Assembly: GCA_036501845.1 (NCBI GenBank) | Contig: DASXZO010000014.1 | Coordinates: forward strand, 12,269-76,268 | DNA length: 64,000 bases | Direction: 5' to 3' | Source: JBBREP01 sp036501845 | GTDB lineage: Bacteria > Actinomycetota > Acidimicrobiia > IMCC26256 > PALSA-610 | Shown here: one piece after another, positions 1 to 8,383 of the stretch | How the letters are laid out: the number at the start of each line of letters is the position of its first letter | Position numbering within the stretch: position 1 is the stretch's first letter | The notes under the pieces: generated by a model | Seen by the model: only the letters and a program-made list of their open reading frames with translations | Databases searched by the model: none | What the model was told of the DNA's origin: nothing | Program-made: the position numbers and the translations under genes

Positions 1-198
1 CTCCACAGCATCATCGAGTCGGCGATCGCACCCGAACACACCGCCAGCGCGGGCGCAGGCGAAGCAAGTGTCGATGCGGTCGTCGACGTGCTCGGACACG
101 TGTGGTTCGCGGCAATCGCGTTCTGGGTGAACGGCCTCACCGACGGCACGGCGATGGCCGACCGCCTCGCGAGCACCGCGCACCTACTCCTGGAGTAG
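1..198 (+). CDS. TetR-family regulator, C-terminal fragment
   Basis: The reading frame is open from the first base and ends at TAG 196-198, giving the last 65 residues of a protein that begins outside the window. The helical segment containing HVWFAAIAFWVNG followed by a short amphipathic tail ending in HLLLE resembles the ligand-binding C-terminal domain of TetR-type repressors. No DNA-binding part is present here, so the assignment rests on helix pattern and length only. Its last 15 bases overlap the end of the convergent LLM oxidoreductase gene. Confidence 0.45.
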   Translation, partial: LHSIIESAIAPEHTASAGAGEASVDAVVDVLGHVWFAAIAFWVNGLTDGTAMADRLASTAHLLLE

Positions 199-999
199 CG
201 CGCGTACCTCCGCGGCGAGCGCCACGTTGTCGAGGTTCGACGAGTCGACTGGCCCGAGTACGAGCGTGGTCGCGCCGGCGTCGACGTAGGGGCGGAGTTG
301 CCGCGCGACGGTGGCCGGCGCGCCGGTGATCGCGGCAGGTGGCGCTCCCAGCGATTCGGCACGTGTGCGGGCACTCTCGTCGGTGGCGCCGAGCACCACC
401 AACCCGCCCCACGTGAGCTCGGTCGAGGGCGCACGACCGCGCACGTCACGGCCTTCGGACGCGAAATCGATCACGCGCGCGCCCCACACGTTCCACGCCG
501 CGCACGATTCATCGATGCTGCTGCGTACCAGGTGGTGCCGACCACCGATCCACACCGGCACCTCGGGCGCGCCGGCCGCGAGCGCGTCGCGCGTGGCCCG
601 CAAGAGCTCGATCCGCCTTGCCAGCGGCGGGAAGGGGATGCCGAATTGTTCGTGCTCGGGCCGGCTCTCGTGATCACCGGCGCCGAGTCCGATCAGCAGT
701 CGGCCCGGAGCCTGCTGATCGAGCGTGCGCACCGCAGCCACGACGACCGCGGCCGGTCGCAACGAGGTACGGATCACGAGCGACCCGATCGCGACGCGAT
801 GCGTCTCACGGGCGACCGCGGCGAGGAGGGCGAAGCATTCGACCGCCGGGCGTTGGCGGCCGTCGCTCCCGATCCGGAACATGTGGTCGTACGCGAACAC
901 CGAGTCGAGCCCGGCGTCGTCGGCGGCAGACGCGATCGCCAAGGGCGCGTCGAGACTCCTGGTGAACGACGGCAACGTGAGGCCGAGGCGCAGCGTCAT
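184..999 (-). CDS. LLM class F420-dependent oxidoreductase
   Basis: A 271-residue luciferase-like monooxygenase fold protein. It starts with LRLGLTLPSF, followed by the AxxADDAGLDSVFAYDHM segment of the family, and IGLGAGDHESRPEHEQFG, which matches the G-x-G-x-G-x-x-x-x-E-x-x-x-F/Y-G block of F420-dependent members. It probably uses coenzyme F420 to reduce or oxidise a small substrate that the sequence does not identify. It is the last gene of a seven-gene minus-strand operon; its ATG overlaps the TGA of the ROK kinase. It is shorter than most family members (about 300 residues), with the loss in the central region. Confidence 0.8.
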   Translation of the reverse strand: MTLRLGLTLPSFTRSLDAPLAIASAADDAGLDSVFAYDHMFRIGSDGRQRPAVECFALLAAVARETHRVAIGSLVIRTSLRPAAVVVAAVRTLDQQAPGRLLIGLGAGDHESRPEHEQFGIPFPPLARRIELLRATRDALAAGAPEVPVWIGGRHHLVRSSIDESCAAWNVWGARVIDFASEGRDVRGRAPSTELTWGGLVVLGATDESARTRAESLGAPPAAITGAPATVARQLRPYVDAGATTLVLGPVDSSNLDNVALAAEVRALLQE

Positions 1000-1934
1000 G
1001 CGACGAGCTCTGCGGCTTGTGCCGCGGCGCCGATCGCGCCGGCGCGCTCGCCGAGAGCGGCAGGAACGACGCGTATGACGTTGCGATACTGAGTGCCTTC
1101 GAGGTGTGCGCGGAACGCGGCTTCGAGGGGCGTGAACAGCAGCGCGCCGAGACCGACAAGTCCGCCGCCGATCATGATGAGCTCGGGGTCGAGGATGTTC
1201 GACAGTGCGGCGAGTCCCAGCGCGACGTTGTCGGCGAACTCGTCGAGCACGGCCAGCGCGCCGGCATCACCCGCCGCGGCCGCGGCACCGACGTGCACCC
1301 CGGTGACAGGCGCGCCCGCGGCAACCTTCGCGATCGCGGCGCCGCGGCCGCTGGCCACGAAGTCGGCGCCCATCCGGCCGAGCGCGGTGCCCGAGGCCAT
1401 GGCCTCCCAGTGCCCGCGCTCGCCGCAGGCGCAGATCGGCCCCGACCGATCGAGCGTGAAGTGGCCGATCTCTGCGGCGAAGCCGTTGGCACCCCGGTAG
1501 ATCGCGCCATTGGCGATGATCGCGCCACCGATGCCGGTGCCGAGCGTGACAAGCAGCGCGTCGCTCGTGCCGCGGGCCGCGCCGTACAGCAACTCGCCGT
1601 AGCCGGCCGTGTTCGCGTCGTTGTCGACCGACACCGGCCGCGCGCTGAGCTGCTCCATGTGCTCGCGCACGGGCAGCACGAGCACCTCGGGGAGGTTCGG
1701 GCCGTAGCGCATGTGGCCGGCGAAGTCGACGAGGCCTGCGATCCCCACCCCCACCGCGTCCGCAGTGGGCACACGCGCCGCGAGCTCCCCGTACACCGCG
1801 TCGATCGCACCCTGCACGCCGTCGGCGCCGCGCCCGTTCAGCACCCGATGTTCGTCGATCACCGCGCCGCGCGCGTCGAGCGCGACGCCGAGCACCTTGG
1901 TGCCGCCGACGTCGATTCCGATCGTGGGGGGCAT
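996..1934 (-). CDS. ROK-family sugar kinase (glucokinase-like)
   Basis: A 312-residue ROK kinase. IGIDVGGTK at residues 5-13 is the phosphate-binding motif, D104-N105-D106 contains the catalytic aspartate, LGTGIGG lies at 131-137, and EIGH at 155-158 supplies zinc- and sugar-binding residues. The usual zinc motif C-x-C-G-x-x-G-C is present as C168-x-C170-G-E-R-G-H175, so one cysteine is replaced by histidine. The expected reaction is ATP-dependent phosphorylation of glucose or a related hexose in the cytoplasm. It lies between the small CxxC gene, with no gap, and the LLM oxidoreductase. Confidence 0.88.
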   Translation of the reverse strand: MPPTIGIDVGGTKVLGVALDARGAVIDEHRVLNGRGADGVQGAIDAVYGELAARVPTADAVGVGIAGLVDFAGHMRYGPNLPEVLVLPVREHMEQLSARPVSVDNDANTAGYGELLYGAARGTSDALLVTLGTGIGGAIIANGAIYRGANGFAAEIGHFTLDRSGPICACGERGHWEAMASGTALGRMGADFVASGRGAAIAKVAAGAPVTGVHVGAAAAAGDAGALAVLDEFADNVALGLAALSNILDPELIMIGGGLVGLGALLFTPLEAAFRAHLEGTQYRNVIRVVPAALGERAGAIGAAAQAAELVA

Positions 1935-2231
1935 TCAGGCGATGTCGATGCGGCGGACGCGGCGATGCGCGCTCCCCGGCGATGCATCGTCGGAGCGTTC
2001 CGCCGTCGCGTCCGGGGCCTCACCGCGCGGTTCCCCCCGTTGGGCGGCAACGTACGCACGCTGCTCGTCGATGGCGCGCTCCGCCGCGTCGATTGCCACC
2101 CGCGCCACCTCGAGGAGCTCGTAGGCCGCGTTCAACATATGCTCGAGTGCTTCGGGTTGCGCGGCCTGGGCTTCCGCGAAGAACGCACCGACCGGACACC
2201 GGTAGCACTCGTCGTGGCCCGCCGGGCTCAT
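1935..2231 (-). CDS. small CxxC protein of the ArsA/PimB operon
   Basis: A 98-residue protein whose ATG overlaps the TGA of the ArsA-type ATPase, so the two are translationally coupled. It opens with C9-Y-R-C12, continues as an amphipathic helix (residues about 20-60), and ends in a charged, Arg-rich tail. A small protein in the same place next to ArsA- and SRPBCC-type genes is known from mycobacterial genomes (Rv2183c region, from memory). Two cysteines alone would not form a full zinc ribbon. Function unknown; partnership with the ATPase is inferred from coupling only. Confidence 0.7.
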   Translation of the reverse strand: MSPAGHDECYRCPVGAFFAEAQAAQPEALEHMLNAAYELLEVARVAIDAAERAIDEQRAYVAAQRGEPRGEAPDATAERSDDASPGSAHRRVRRIDIA

Positions 2232-3406
2232 CGCCGCTCTCGCACGGGAACGAAGTCCACTTCGAGCCGACCCGCGTCGAAGCGCGCGCCCGAGATCGCG
2301 CGCCCGCGCAGGCTGTCGGGCAACGCGAGCGCGCGCCGGTACGGCCCCACGGCGACGAGCAGGTCGTCACCGGCGCTGGCGAGTTCCACGTCGCCGCCCG
2401 TCACGTGGGGCAGGTGCAGCGAGAGCACGAACTTGCCGTCGATGGCGTCGACACGCATCGGCTCGACCGCCGACAAGCGCGCTTCGCACGGCTGCTGGCG
2501 ATAGAGCAGTTCGCCGTACGGACCCAGCTCGTCGAGGCCGATCACCTCGCGGGGCGCGAGCGGGGCGTGCAGGATCGGCAGCGGCGCGAACGACTCCTTG
2601 ATCTGCTCGAGCTGGGCCTTCTGCGTCGTGCGCCACTCGTCGAACCAAGGGTCGTCGAGGCCATCGGGCAGCACCTTGTTCACCGCGATCGCGTCCACGT
2701 GATACCCGAACAGCGAGAGGTAGGTGTAGGTGCGGCGCGCTTCGTTGACGACGAGTCGCTCCGGATTCACCACGATGCGAGCGTTCGTGATCTCGCCGTC
2801 GACGAGCAGTTCGCGCACGCCGTCGAGGCGCTCGTAGAACCGGCCAATCGCGGCGAACACCTCGTCACCGGCAACCGGCAGCGAGGTGAGGCGCTGCAAC
2901 AGCGGTCGCGCGAAGCGCGTGGTGCGCCGCTGGCGCGCGAACAGCTTGTCCATGTACCAACCGAGCACGTCGGGCAGCGTGAGGAGCCGCAACGTCTCGG
3001 CGGTGGGCGCACAGTCGACCACCACCACGTCGTAGCGACCGCTGCGCGCATGGGTCTTGATGTCGGCGAGCGCGAACACCTCGTCGAGCCCGGGTACCAC
3101 CGCGAGCTCCTCCGACTCGACGGCGCCCGCGCCCAACCAGCCGAGCACGTCGACCGCGTAGTCGCGAACGTCGGCCCACGCTTCCTCGAAACGGACTCGC
3201 GCGTCGAGCTGCTGCGCGTGCAGCCGCGGCGCGATCTCACGGGCGTCGTCGCCGAGCGCCACGTCGAACACATCGGCGAGCGAATGCGCTGGATCGGTGG
3301 ACAGCACGATCGTCCGCAGGCCGCGTCGCGCACAGCGCAACGCCGTCGCTGCGGCAACGGTCGTCTTGCCGACGCCACCTTTGCCGGTGCACAGAACGAT
3401 GCGCAT
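2228..3406 (-). CDS. ArsA/Get3-family ATPase
   Basis: A 392-residue single-copy ArsA/Get3-type P-loop ATPase. The deviant Walker A GKGGVGKTT is at residues 8-16 and the A' motif STDPAHSLADVF follows at about 35-50. After the ATPase core (to about residue 300) comes a beta-rich tail resembling the alpha-crystallin-like C-terminal domain of bacterial ArsA homologues. No arsR or arsB genes are nearby, and the partners are a mannosyltransferase and an SRPBCC protein, so a role in envelope or membrane-protein handling fits better than arsenite export. That is inferred from synteny, which resembles mycobacterial Rv2184c-Rv2188c. Confidence 0.88.
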   Translation of the reverse strand: MRIVLCTGKGGVGKTTVAAATALRCARRGLRTIVLSTDPAHSLADVFDVALGDDAREIAPRLHAQQLDARVRFEEAWADVRDYAVDVLGWLGAGAVESEELAVVPGLDEVFALADIKTHARSGRYDVVVVDCAPTAETLRLLTLPDVLGWYMDKLFARQRRTTRFARPLLQRLTSLPVAGDEVFAAIGRFYERLDGVRELLVDGEITNARIVVNPERLVVNEARRTYTYLSLFGYHVDAIAVNKVLPDGLDDPWFDEWRTTQKAQLEQIKESFAPLPILHAPLAPREVIGLDELGPYGELLYRQQPCEARLSAVEPMRVDAIDGKFVLSLHLPHVTGGDVELASAGDDLLVAVGPYRRALALPDSLRGRAISGARFDAGRLEVDFVPVRERR

Positions 3407-3456
3407 GAGGGCGCGACTCTAGGCGCCTGTTGCTCGATTCGCGCCGGGCGGACGGC

Positions 3457-3903
3457 TCAGCCCGGGCTCTCGATGTGTCGTTTCAGCTCACGCAGCGCGT
3501 TGCCCATGATCAGCGCAGCAGCCCGGTGCTTGATCGCCCTCGGCAGCGGCGCCTTCAGATCGACGGCGAGGTCGTAGTGCACGCGGGTTGCGTCGTCGCC
3601 ATCCGGCTCGAACCGGTAGGAGCCGTCGAGGCGGCGGAGCAGCATGCCGCCTTCCACGAGATGCCACGAAAAGCTGCGTGGCGCGTCGGCGAAGTCGTAC
3701 TCGAGCGTGTACTCGACGCTCTTGCCCAATGCGGCCGCGCGATACGCAACCTGCGCGGCACGCCCGGTGTCGTCGCGCGCCACGATCGTGGCGCGCTTCA
3801 CGTCACGAGCCCACGCCGGGTAGCGCTCGAAGTCGGTGGCGATGTCGTAACAGCGTTGCGCGGGCGCGGCGATGCGGATCCGCTCACTTGCCTGGTCGGC
3901 CAC
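3457..3903 (-). CDS. SRPBCC-family lipid/ligand-binding protein
   Basis: A protein of about 148 residues with the START/SRPBCC (polyketide-cyclase-like) pattern: an N-terminal strand followed by RCYDIATDFERYPAWARDV, and a C-terminal helix that encloses a hydrophobic cavity. The GTG at 3903 gives VADQASERI, matching the usual family start; a GTG 9 nt upstream (3912) is the alternative. Either start lies inside the end of the upstream membrane-protein gene. The product probably binds a hydrophobic ligand or assists the neighbouring ArsA-type ATPase; no catalytic residues can be named. Confidence 0.8.
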   Translation of the reverse strand: MADQASERIRIAAPAQRCYDIATDFERYPAWARDVKRATIVARDDTGRAAQVAYRAAALGKSVEYTLEYDFADAPRSFSWHLVEGGMLLRRLDGSYRFEPDGDDATRVHYDLAVDLKAPLPRAIKHRAAALIMGNALRELKRHIESPG

Positions 3904-4354
3904 GCGCCACACCTCCCGCTCCGGTCGCTCGGGCGGGGAACGTACCGTGGCGAGCCCCCCACCATGCTGCGTACGCGAGCGGGAGCAGGTTCGTGAGCCA
4001 GATGAACGGGCTCACACCGGTGGTCACGATCGAGAGCACGAGGGTGAGACCGGTCGCGGCCATGAAGTTGTTGCGGACGGCCACCGGCGCCGATCCACTG
4101 AGGAACACCCACGAGGCGACGGCGATGTCGTCGCCGCGGGCCGTGCGCGCGATGGCCGCGAAGAAGGCGACGATCCACAGCAAGAATCCGGCGAAGAACG
4201 ACGCGAGACACACGATGATCACCATCGTCTCGAGCGAGCCGGCGCCGAGCGCGAGCGGCGCGACCGCGACGGCAACTACCACGAAGGTCACCCACGAAGT
4301 GATCACGATCCCCCGCCCCGGCGCCTCCCCCAGCGCGAGCCAGCGTGGTGTCAC
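3884..4354 (-). CDS. four-helix integral membrane protein
   Basis: A 156-residue protein with about four hydrophobic segments (near residues 16-37, 43-66, 92-112 and 116-133), ending in a basic tail. The GTG start overlaps the TGA of the mannosyltransferase, so it is translated in the same operon. No family was recognised. Context suggests a role near the cytoplasmic membrane in the same envelope pathway as PimB' and the SRPBCC protein. Confidence 0.7.
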   Translation of the reverse strand: MTPRWLALGEAPGRGIVITSWVTFVVVAVAVAPLALGAGSLETMVIIVCLASFFAGFLLWIVAFFAAIARTARGDDIAVASWVFLSGSAPVAVRNNFMAATGLTLVLSIVTTGVSPFIWLTNLLPLAYAAWWGARHGTFPARATGAGGVARGRPGK

Positions 4355-5505
4355 GAACGCGTCGCTCCCAGACCCTGGTCGGTGAACGAGCCGAGCTTGC
4401 CGGCGGCGATGGGTTCGAGCCTGCGCACGAGATCGTCGTAGCAGAATTGCTCGACCGCGCGCCTACGGGCCGCCTCGCCCATGCGGCGGCGCAGGTCGGC
4501 GTCGTCGAGCAGGCGGGTGAGAGCGTGGCGCACCGCGGGCACGAAGCGCGGATCGACCACCAGGCCGGTCTCCTCGTGCGCGACCGCCTCGTGCGAGCCT
4601 CCGCTGCGCCCCGCGATCTGCGGCACACCGCACGCCGCGGCCTCGAGGAACACGATCCCGAAGCCCTCGGCTTCGATACCGCCCCAGCGATCGGCGCGGC
4701 ACGGCATCGCGAACACGTCGGCGCACCCGTAGAGAGCCGGCAGGTCGCAGTCGTCGACCCGTCCGAGGAACTCCACCGTCACACCGAGATTGCGCGCGAG
4801 GCGCCGGAGCCGTTCACGGTCACGCCCGCCGCCGGCAATCGCAAGTTGCACGTTGCGGCGGAGCCCCGCGACCGCAGTGATCAACACGTCGAAACCCTTG
4901 CGGGGCACGAGCCTCGACAGCCCGAGCACCACAGGCCGATCGAGGTCGAGCGCGAAGCGCCGGCGCGCATCACGGCGCTCGTCCTCGCTGAGCGGATGGA
5001 AGCGATTCGTGTCGACGCCGGGCGGCACGACCACGCCCGGCAGTGGCCGCCCGGCCGCCCGCACGCATTCGTGCATCGGATAACTCCCGAACGCCACCAC
5101 GCCCGCGGCGTCGCGCAGCACCTTGCGAGCGAGGAGGTTGGTGCCGGGCAAGCGCGCGTAGCCCGTGATCTCGGCACCGTGCGCGAGCACGACGTAAGGA
5201 GCGCTGTGCAACGTGGGAGCGAGCGCGCCGAGCGGCAACATCGGGTCGACGAACACCACGTCGGCCGCCACGTCGGAGGCGAGCCGGTCGATCGTGCGGT
5301 GCAGTGCCGGCGTGGGCAACAACACCTTGTCGCGGCTGCGTACTACATGGAACGGCTGCTGCGCGTCCCACTCGCGATCGCCGGCGAACGGGGTGGTGAG
5401 CACAGTGCTCTCACCTGGTGGAAGGCGCCTCCAGAACTCCCAGAGGACCGACTGAATTCCGCCGTGCTTTGGAGGGAAGTCGTTGGTGACGAGCAACGAC
5501 GTCAT
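4351..5505 (-). CDS. pimB: GDP-mannose-dependent phosphatidylinositol mannosyltransferase, PimB'-like (GT4)
   Basis: A 384-residue GT-B glycosyltransferase of family GT4. The N-terminal TNDFPPKHGGIQ is nearly diagnostic for PimB' enzymes, which add the second mannose to phosphatidylinositol mannoside at the cytoplasmic face of the membrane. The donor-binding half carries GLSRLVPRKGFD and the E-x7-E type motif in EAEGFGIVFLEAA. Downstream membrane-protein, SRPBCC and ArsA genes match the order around mycobacterial Rv2184c-Rv2188c. It is the first gene of the operon, with a palindrome-rich promoter region just upstream. Related GT4 mannosyltransferases remain possible, so the symbol is tentative. 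Confidence 0.82.
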   Translation of the reverse strand: MTSLLVTNDFPPKHGGIQSVLWEFWRRLPPGESTVLTTPFAGDREWDAQQPFHVVRSRDKVLLPTPALHRTIDRLASDVAADVVFVDPMLPLGALAPTLHSAPYVVLAHGAEITGYARLPGTNLLARKVLRDAAGVVAFGSYPMHECVRAAGRPLPGVVVPPGVDTNRFHPLSEDERRDARRRFALDLDRPVVLGLSRLVPRKGFDVLITAVAGLRRNVQLAIAGGGRDRERLRRLARNLGVTVEFLGRVDDCDLPALYGCADVFAMPCRADRWGGIEAEGFGIVFLEAAACGVPQIAGRSGGSHEAVAHEETGLVVDPRFVPAVRHALTRLLDDADLRRRMGEAARRRAVEQFCYDDLVRRLEPIAAGKLGSFTDQGLGATRS

Positions 5506-5636
5506 TGCCGTTGATGCTAGGTGGACGTGCGCGCACCATTGGGTACATGTACGCGACCTTTACCGTTCGCGGTAACAGTCAGACTGTGGGCACGTGCGCA
5601 CCGTCCGCGTCCGTGCACCGATTCGTTGCACGTTGT
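5506..5636 (-). promoter_or_regulatory. palindrome-dense region upstream of the pimB operon
   Basis: This 131-bp gap separates the ferredoxin reductase from the operon starting at 5505. It holds three perfect palindromes close together: GTACATGTAC at 5543-5552, a 6-bp-arm hairpin TTACCG-TTCG-CGGTAA at 5560-5575, and ACAGTC-A-GACTGT at 5575-5587. The hairpin could end transcription from the upstream gene. The other two look like dimer-binding operators. Confidence 0.5.
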
Positions 5637-6866
5637 TCACCCGCGTGCGTACTCGAGCGCCTCGTCAAACGTCGCGCGTCGCGCAATGAGCGCCCGGTAA
5701 CGCATCACATGGCGCGGTTGCGTGAAGCCGAGCGCGCCGCTGATGCGGCCATTGCGCTCGAAGATTGCCACGAACTTGCGACTCTCGACGTCGCCGTGCG
5801 CGATCTCGAACGCGTCGCGCGCGTCGAAACGCCCGACACTCTGGATCTTGCAGTCGTACTGGTCACTCCACACAAACGGCACCGGGCCGAACGGGTTGGC
5901 GATGCCCGACACCAAGCGGTCGGCCGCGTGGACCGCCTGCTCAGTGGCATTCGTCCAGTGCTCCAGCCGCATCAGCTCGTCGTCGAACAGCGGGTTCGGC
6001 CAGCGCGCCACGTCGCCGCACGCGACCACGTGCGGCGCCGCCAGGCACGACGCGTCGCACAGCACGCCGTTGTCGAGTGTGAGCCCGCTGCCCTCCAACC
6101 AGCTCGTGTTCGGCACCACACCGATTCCCACCAGCACCACGTCGCATTCGACGGCGGTGCCGTCGGCCAGCACGACGCGCTCGACCCGGCTGGAGCCCTC
6201 GACCGCAGCGATCTCCACTCCAAGCCGCAGGTCGACGCCGTGATCACGGTGCAGCTGCGCGCACACTGCGCCGAGCTGCACGCCCAGGCCACGCACCATC
6301 GGTTGGTCCAGCGCCTCGAGCACCGTCACGTCGAGGTCCCGGCCCCGGCACGTCGCCGCAACCTCGGCACCGATGAAGCCGGCTCCCACCACGCACACTC
6401 GCCGCGGGCCGGCATCGAGCGCGCCTCGTAACGCCAGCGCATCGTCGAGCGTGCGCAGCTCGTGCACACCACCGAGGGCGGGCGGGCACACGTCGAGCGG
6501 CAGCCGGCGCGGCGTCGCGCCGGTCGCCAGCACGAGGCCGTCGTAGTGGAGTTCGCTGCCGTCGTCGAGCGTGAGCATGCGCGCGTCGACGTCGAGTGCG
6601 GTCGCGTGCGCGCCGCGTCGCCATTCGAGGCCGAGGTCGCCGGCGCCGTCGCTCCGCAACACGATGTCGTCGGGCTCCCGATCGCCGGCCAGCAGATCTT
6701 TCGAGAGCGGCGGCCGGTCGTACGGGTCGTGCGTCTCCCCCGACACCGCAATGATCGGCCCGGTGTGACCAGCACGCCGCAACGTCTCAGCGGCGCGCAG
6801 GCCCGCCAGCGACATCCCCACGATGATGAACGTGCCTTCGTTCTCGGACATGGCCTGATCAGACAT
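5637..6866 (-). CDS. FAD-dependent ferredoxin reductase (putidaredoxin-reductase type)
   Basis: A 409-residue NAD(P)H:ferredoxin reductase. The FAD-binding IIVGMSLAGLRAAETLR is near residues 14-30 (the usual GxGxxG is G-M-S-L-A-G), YDRPPLSKD is the family signature, VVGAGFIGAEVAA is the NAD(P)H-binding motif, and VVACGDVARW closes the FAD site. Such reductases pass electrons to a ferredoxin serving P450s or Rieske oxygenases, which steroid degraders need. No ferredoxin or P450 gene lies beside it. Its end overlaps the start region of the AhpD-like gene by a few bases on the same strand, the two forming a short operon with the reductase second. Confidence 0.88.
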   Translation of the reverse strand: MSDQAMSENEGTFIIVGMSLAGLRAAETLRRAGHTGPIIAVSGETHDPYDRPPLSKDLLAGDREPDDIVLRSDGAGDLGLEWRRGAHATALDVDARMLTLDDGSELHYDGLVLATGATPRRLPLDVCPPALGGVHELRTLDDALALRGALDAGPRRVCVVGAGFIGAEVAATCRGRDLDVTVLEALDQPMVRGLGVQLGAVCAQLHRDHGVDLRLGVEIAAVEGSSRVERVVLADGTAVECDVVLVGIGVVPNTSWLEGSGLTLDNGVLCDASCLAAPHVVACGDVARWPNPLFDDELMRLEHWTNATEQAVHAADRLVSGIANPFGPVPFVWSDQYDCKIQSVGRFDARDAFEIAHGDVESRKFVAIFERNGRISGALGFTQPRHVMRYRALIARRATFDEALEYARG

Positions 6867-7476
6867 GAAACGTCTGGTCGCCGCCGGGGGCGGGAATCTC
6901 TACGCACGCTTCCGGCGCGTCGTCGAACTCGGTGCGCAGCGCTCGCGACATGCGTGCGTGCATGTCGTAGAGGCAGGTGATGTAGGTGAGCTCGATGATC
7001 TCCACCTCCGACAGATGCGCCTGCAATGCGGCGAACACCCCGTCGGCGACGCGGCCGTGGTCGTACACGAGCGCATCGGTGTAGGCGAGCACGGCGCGCT
7101 CAGCCGCATCGAAGCAGTCGGCGGTCTGCCAGTGCGGGATCGCCTGCACGTGCGCTTCGTCGTAACCCGCGGTGCGCATCGACTTGCAGTGCTGCGAGAA
7201 CACGAACACGCTGCCGTTGGCCCAACCGGCGCGCGCCTGACCGAGCTCGCGCAGCTTCGGCGGGAGCTGGCGGTTCGGGCTCTGGTAGAGCGCGAAGCCG
7301 CGAGCTGCATGCTTGAACACCGACGGGACCTGGGCGAAGACCGTCCACCAGTCACCCGGCGTGCCGGTGGCGGTACCGGGTTCGGCCACCGGATCGCGAT
7401 CACCGAACAACATGTCGTAGAGCGGCAACACCTCGGGCGCGGCTTGGGCCCGCGGCACCTGTGAAAGTCGCGGCAT
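6859..7476 (-). CDS. carboxymuconolactone decarboxylase / AhpD-like protein
   Basis: A 205-residue all-helical AhpD-like protein. The core PPKLRELGQARAGWANGS and FVFSQHCKSMRTAG matches the CMD signature, with a single cysteine preceded by histidine instead of the CxxC pair of alkylhydroperoxidase AhpD. A peroxidase role of the AhpD kind is therefore less likely, and the substrate is unknown. ATG 7476 is chosen over GTG 7482 because a TAATCA -10-like element ends 6 nt upstream. It precedes the ferredoxin reductase in a two-gene unit. Confidence 0.78.
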   Translation of the reverse strand: MPRLSQVPRAQAAPEVLPLYDMLFGDRDPVAEPGTATGTPGDWWTVFAQVPSVFKHAARGFALYQSPNRQLPPKLRELGQARAGWANGSVFVFSQHCKSMRTAGYDEAHVQAIPHWQTADCFDAAERAVLAYTDALVYDHGRVADGVFAALQAHLSEVEIIELTYITCLYDMHARMSRALRTEFDDAPEACVEIPAPGGDQTFHV

Positions 7477-7525
7477 GGGCACTGATTAGGGCGCGCGCGA
7501 CCGCTCGCGCAATACTTCGGCCCTC

Positions 7526-8383
7526 ATGAGTCCCGATACATCGACCGCAAGCGACGACCTCGACGCGCGAGCCGACGCCGAACTCGTCGCCAAGCTCGAC
7601 AACGGTGTCCTCTGGCTCACGATCAACCGTGAGTCGTCGGGCAACGCGATCCCCTACTACGTGCGCGACCGGCTCATTCGCTGGTTCCGCGACGCGCACG
7701 TCGACCTCGCCGTGCGCTGCGTCGTGCTCACTGCCGCAGGGCAGAAGCACTTTTGCACCGGCGCCGATCTGAGCATCCGGCCGCCGGCCGAGGCCCGGCC
7801 CGAGGGCACACCGGAGCGCATCGTCGGCGTGGGTATCGACATGATGCGGCGCGGCTTCCAGACGCTGATGCAGGCCATCCAAGACTGCGAGAAGCCGGTG
7901 ATCGTCGCCTTGAACGGCACGGCGGCCGGCGGTGGGTCGATGTTCACGCTCGCCGCCGACCTGGTGATCGCGGCCGACAACGCGCGCCTGATCCAGGTGT
8001 TCGTACGGCGCGGCCTCGTGCCCGACGGCGGCGTCGCCTACCTGCTGCCTCGAATCGTGGGCATGCACAAGGCCAAGGAGCTGGTGTTCTTCGGCGACGA
8101 CCTCGACGCCGCCGGCATGCTGGAGCTCGGCATCGCCAACCGCGTGGTGCCGGCCGACCAGCTACTCGACGCCACCCGGGAGTGGGCCGAACGCCTCGCT
8201 CAAGGCCCGACGAAGGCCATCGGCTGGTCGAAGAAGCTCCTGCACGACGCCATGGAGGTCGATCGCCGCCAGCTGCTGGAGACCGAGGCGACGATGGTGG
8301 AGCTGAACACCAGCACGCACGACGGCATGGAAGGTATGAACAGCTTCCGCGAGAAGCGCCCTGTGCAGTTCACCGGCTGGTGA
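7526..8383 (+). CDS. enoyl-CoA hydratase/isomerase (crotonase family)
   Basis: A 285-residue crotonase-fold enzyme. HFCTGADLS forms the first oxyanion-hole segment and NGTAAGGGSMFTLAADLVIA the second. The usual catalytic glutamate loop reads RRGLVPDGGVAYLLPRIVG, with Asp where many hydratases have Glu or Asp, so hydratase, isomerase and hydrolase remain possible. It heads a plus-strand operon with an SCPx-type thiolase and a DUF35 protein (TGATG overlap), pointing to beta-oxidation or retro-aldol cleavage of a sterol side chain. It does not look like EchA20 beyond the shared fold. Confidence 0.85.
   Translation: MSPDTSTASDDLDARADAELVAKLDNGVLWLTINRESSGNAIPYYVRDRLIRWFRDAHVDLAVRCVVLTAAGQKHFCTGADLSIRPPAEARPEGTPERIVGVGIDMMRRGFQTLMQAIQDCEKPVIVALNGTAAGGGSMFTLAADLVIAADNARLIQVFVRRGLVPDGGVAYLLPRIVGMHKAKELVFFGDDLDAAGMLELGIANRVVPADQLLDATREWAERLAQGPTKAIGWSKKLLHDAMEVDRRQLLETEATMVELNTSTHDGMEGMNSFREKRPVQFTGW

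Noticed and set aside
2228..3406. Arsenic resistance operon
   Set aside because: Only the ATPase resembles ArsA; there is no arsB, arsR or arsC, and neighbours belong to envelope functions.
1017..3577. Long plus-strand frames opposite the ROK and ArsA genes
   Set aside because: Both are opposite genes with intact catalytic motifs; the plus-strand translations have no recognisable domain.
7526..8383. Crotonase as EchA20
   Set aside because: Its start, length and loop sequences do not match EchA20 as recalled, and it is not next to ipdA.
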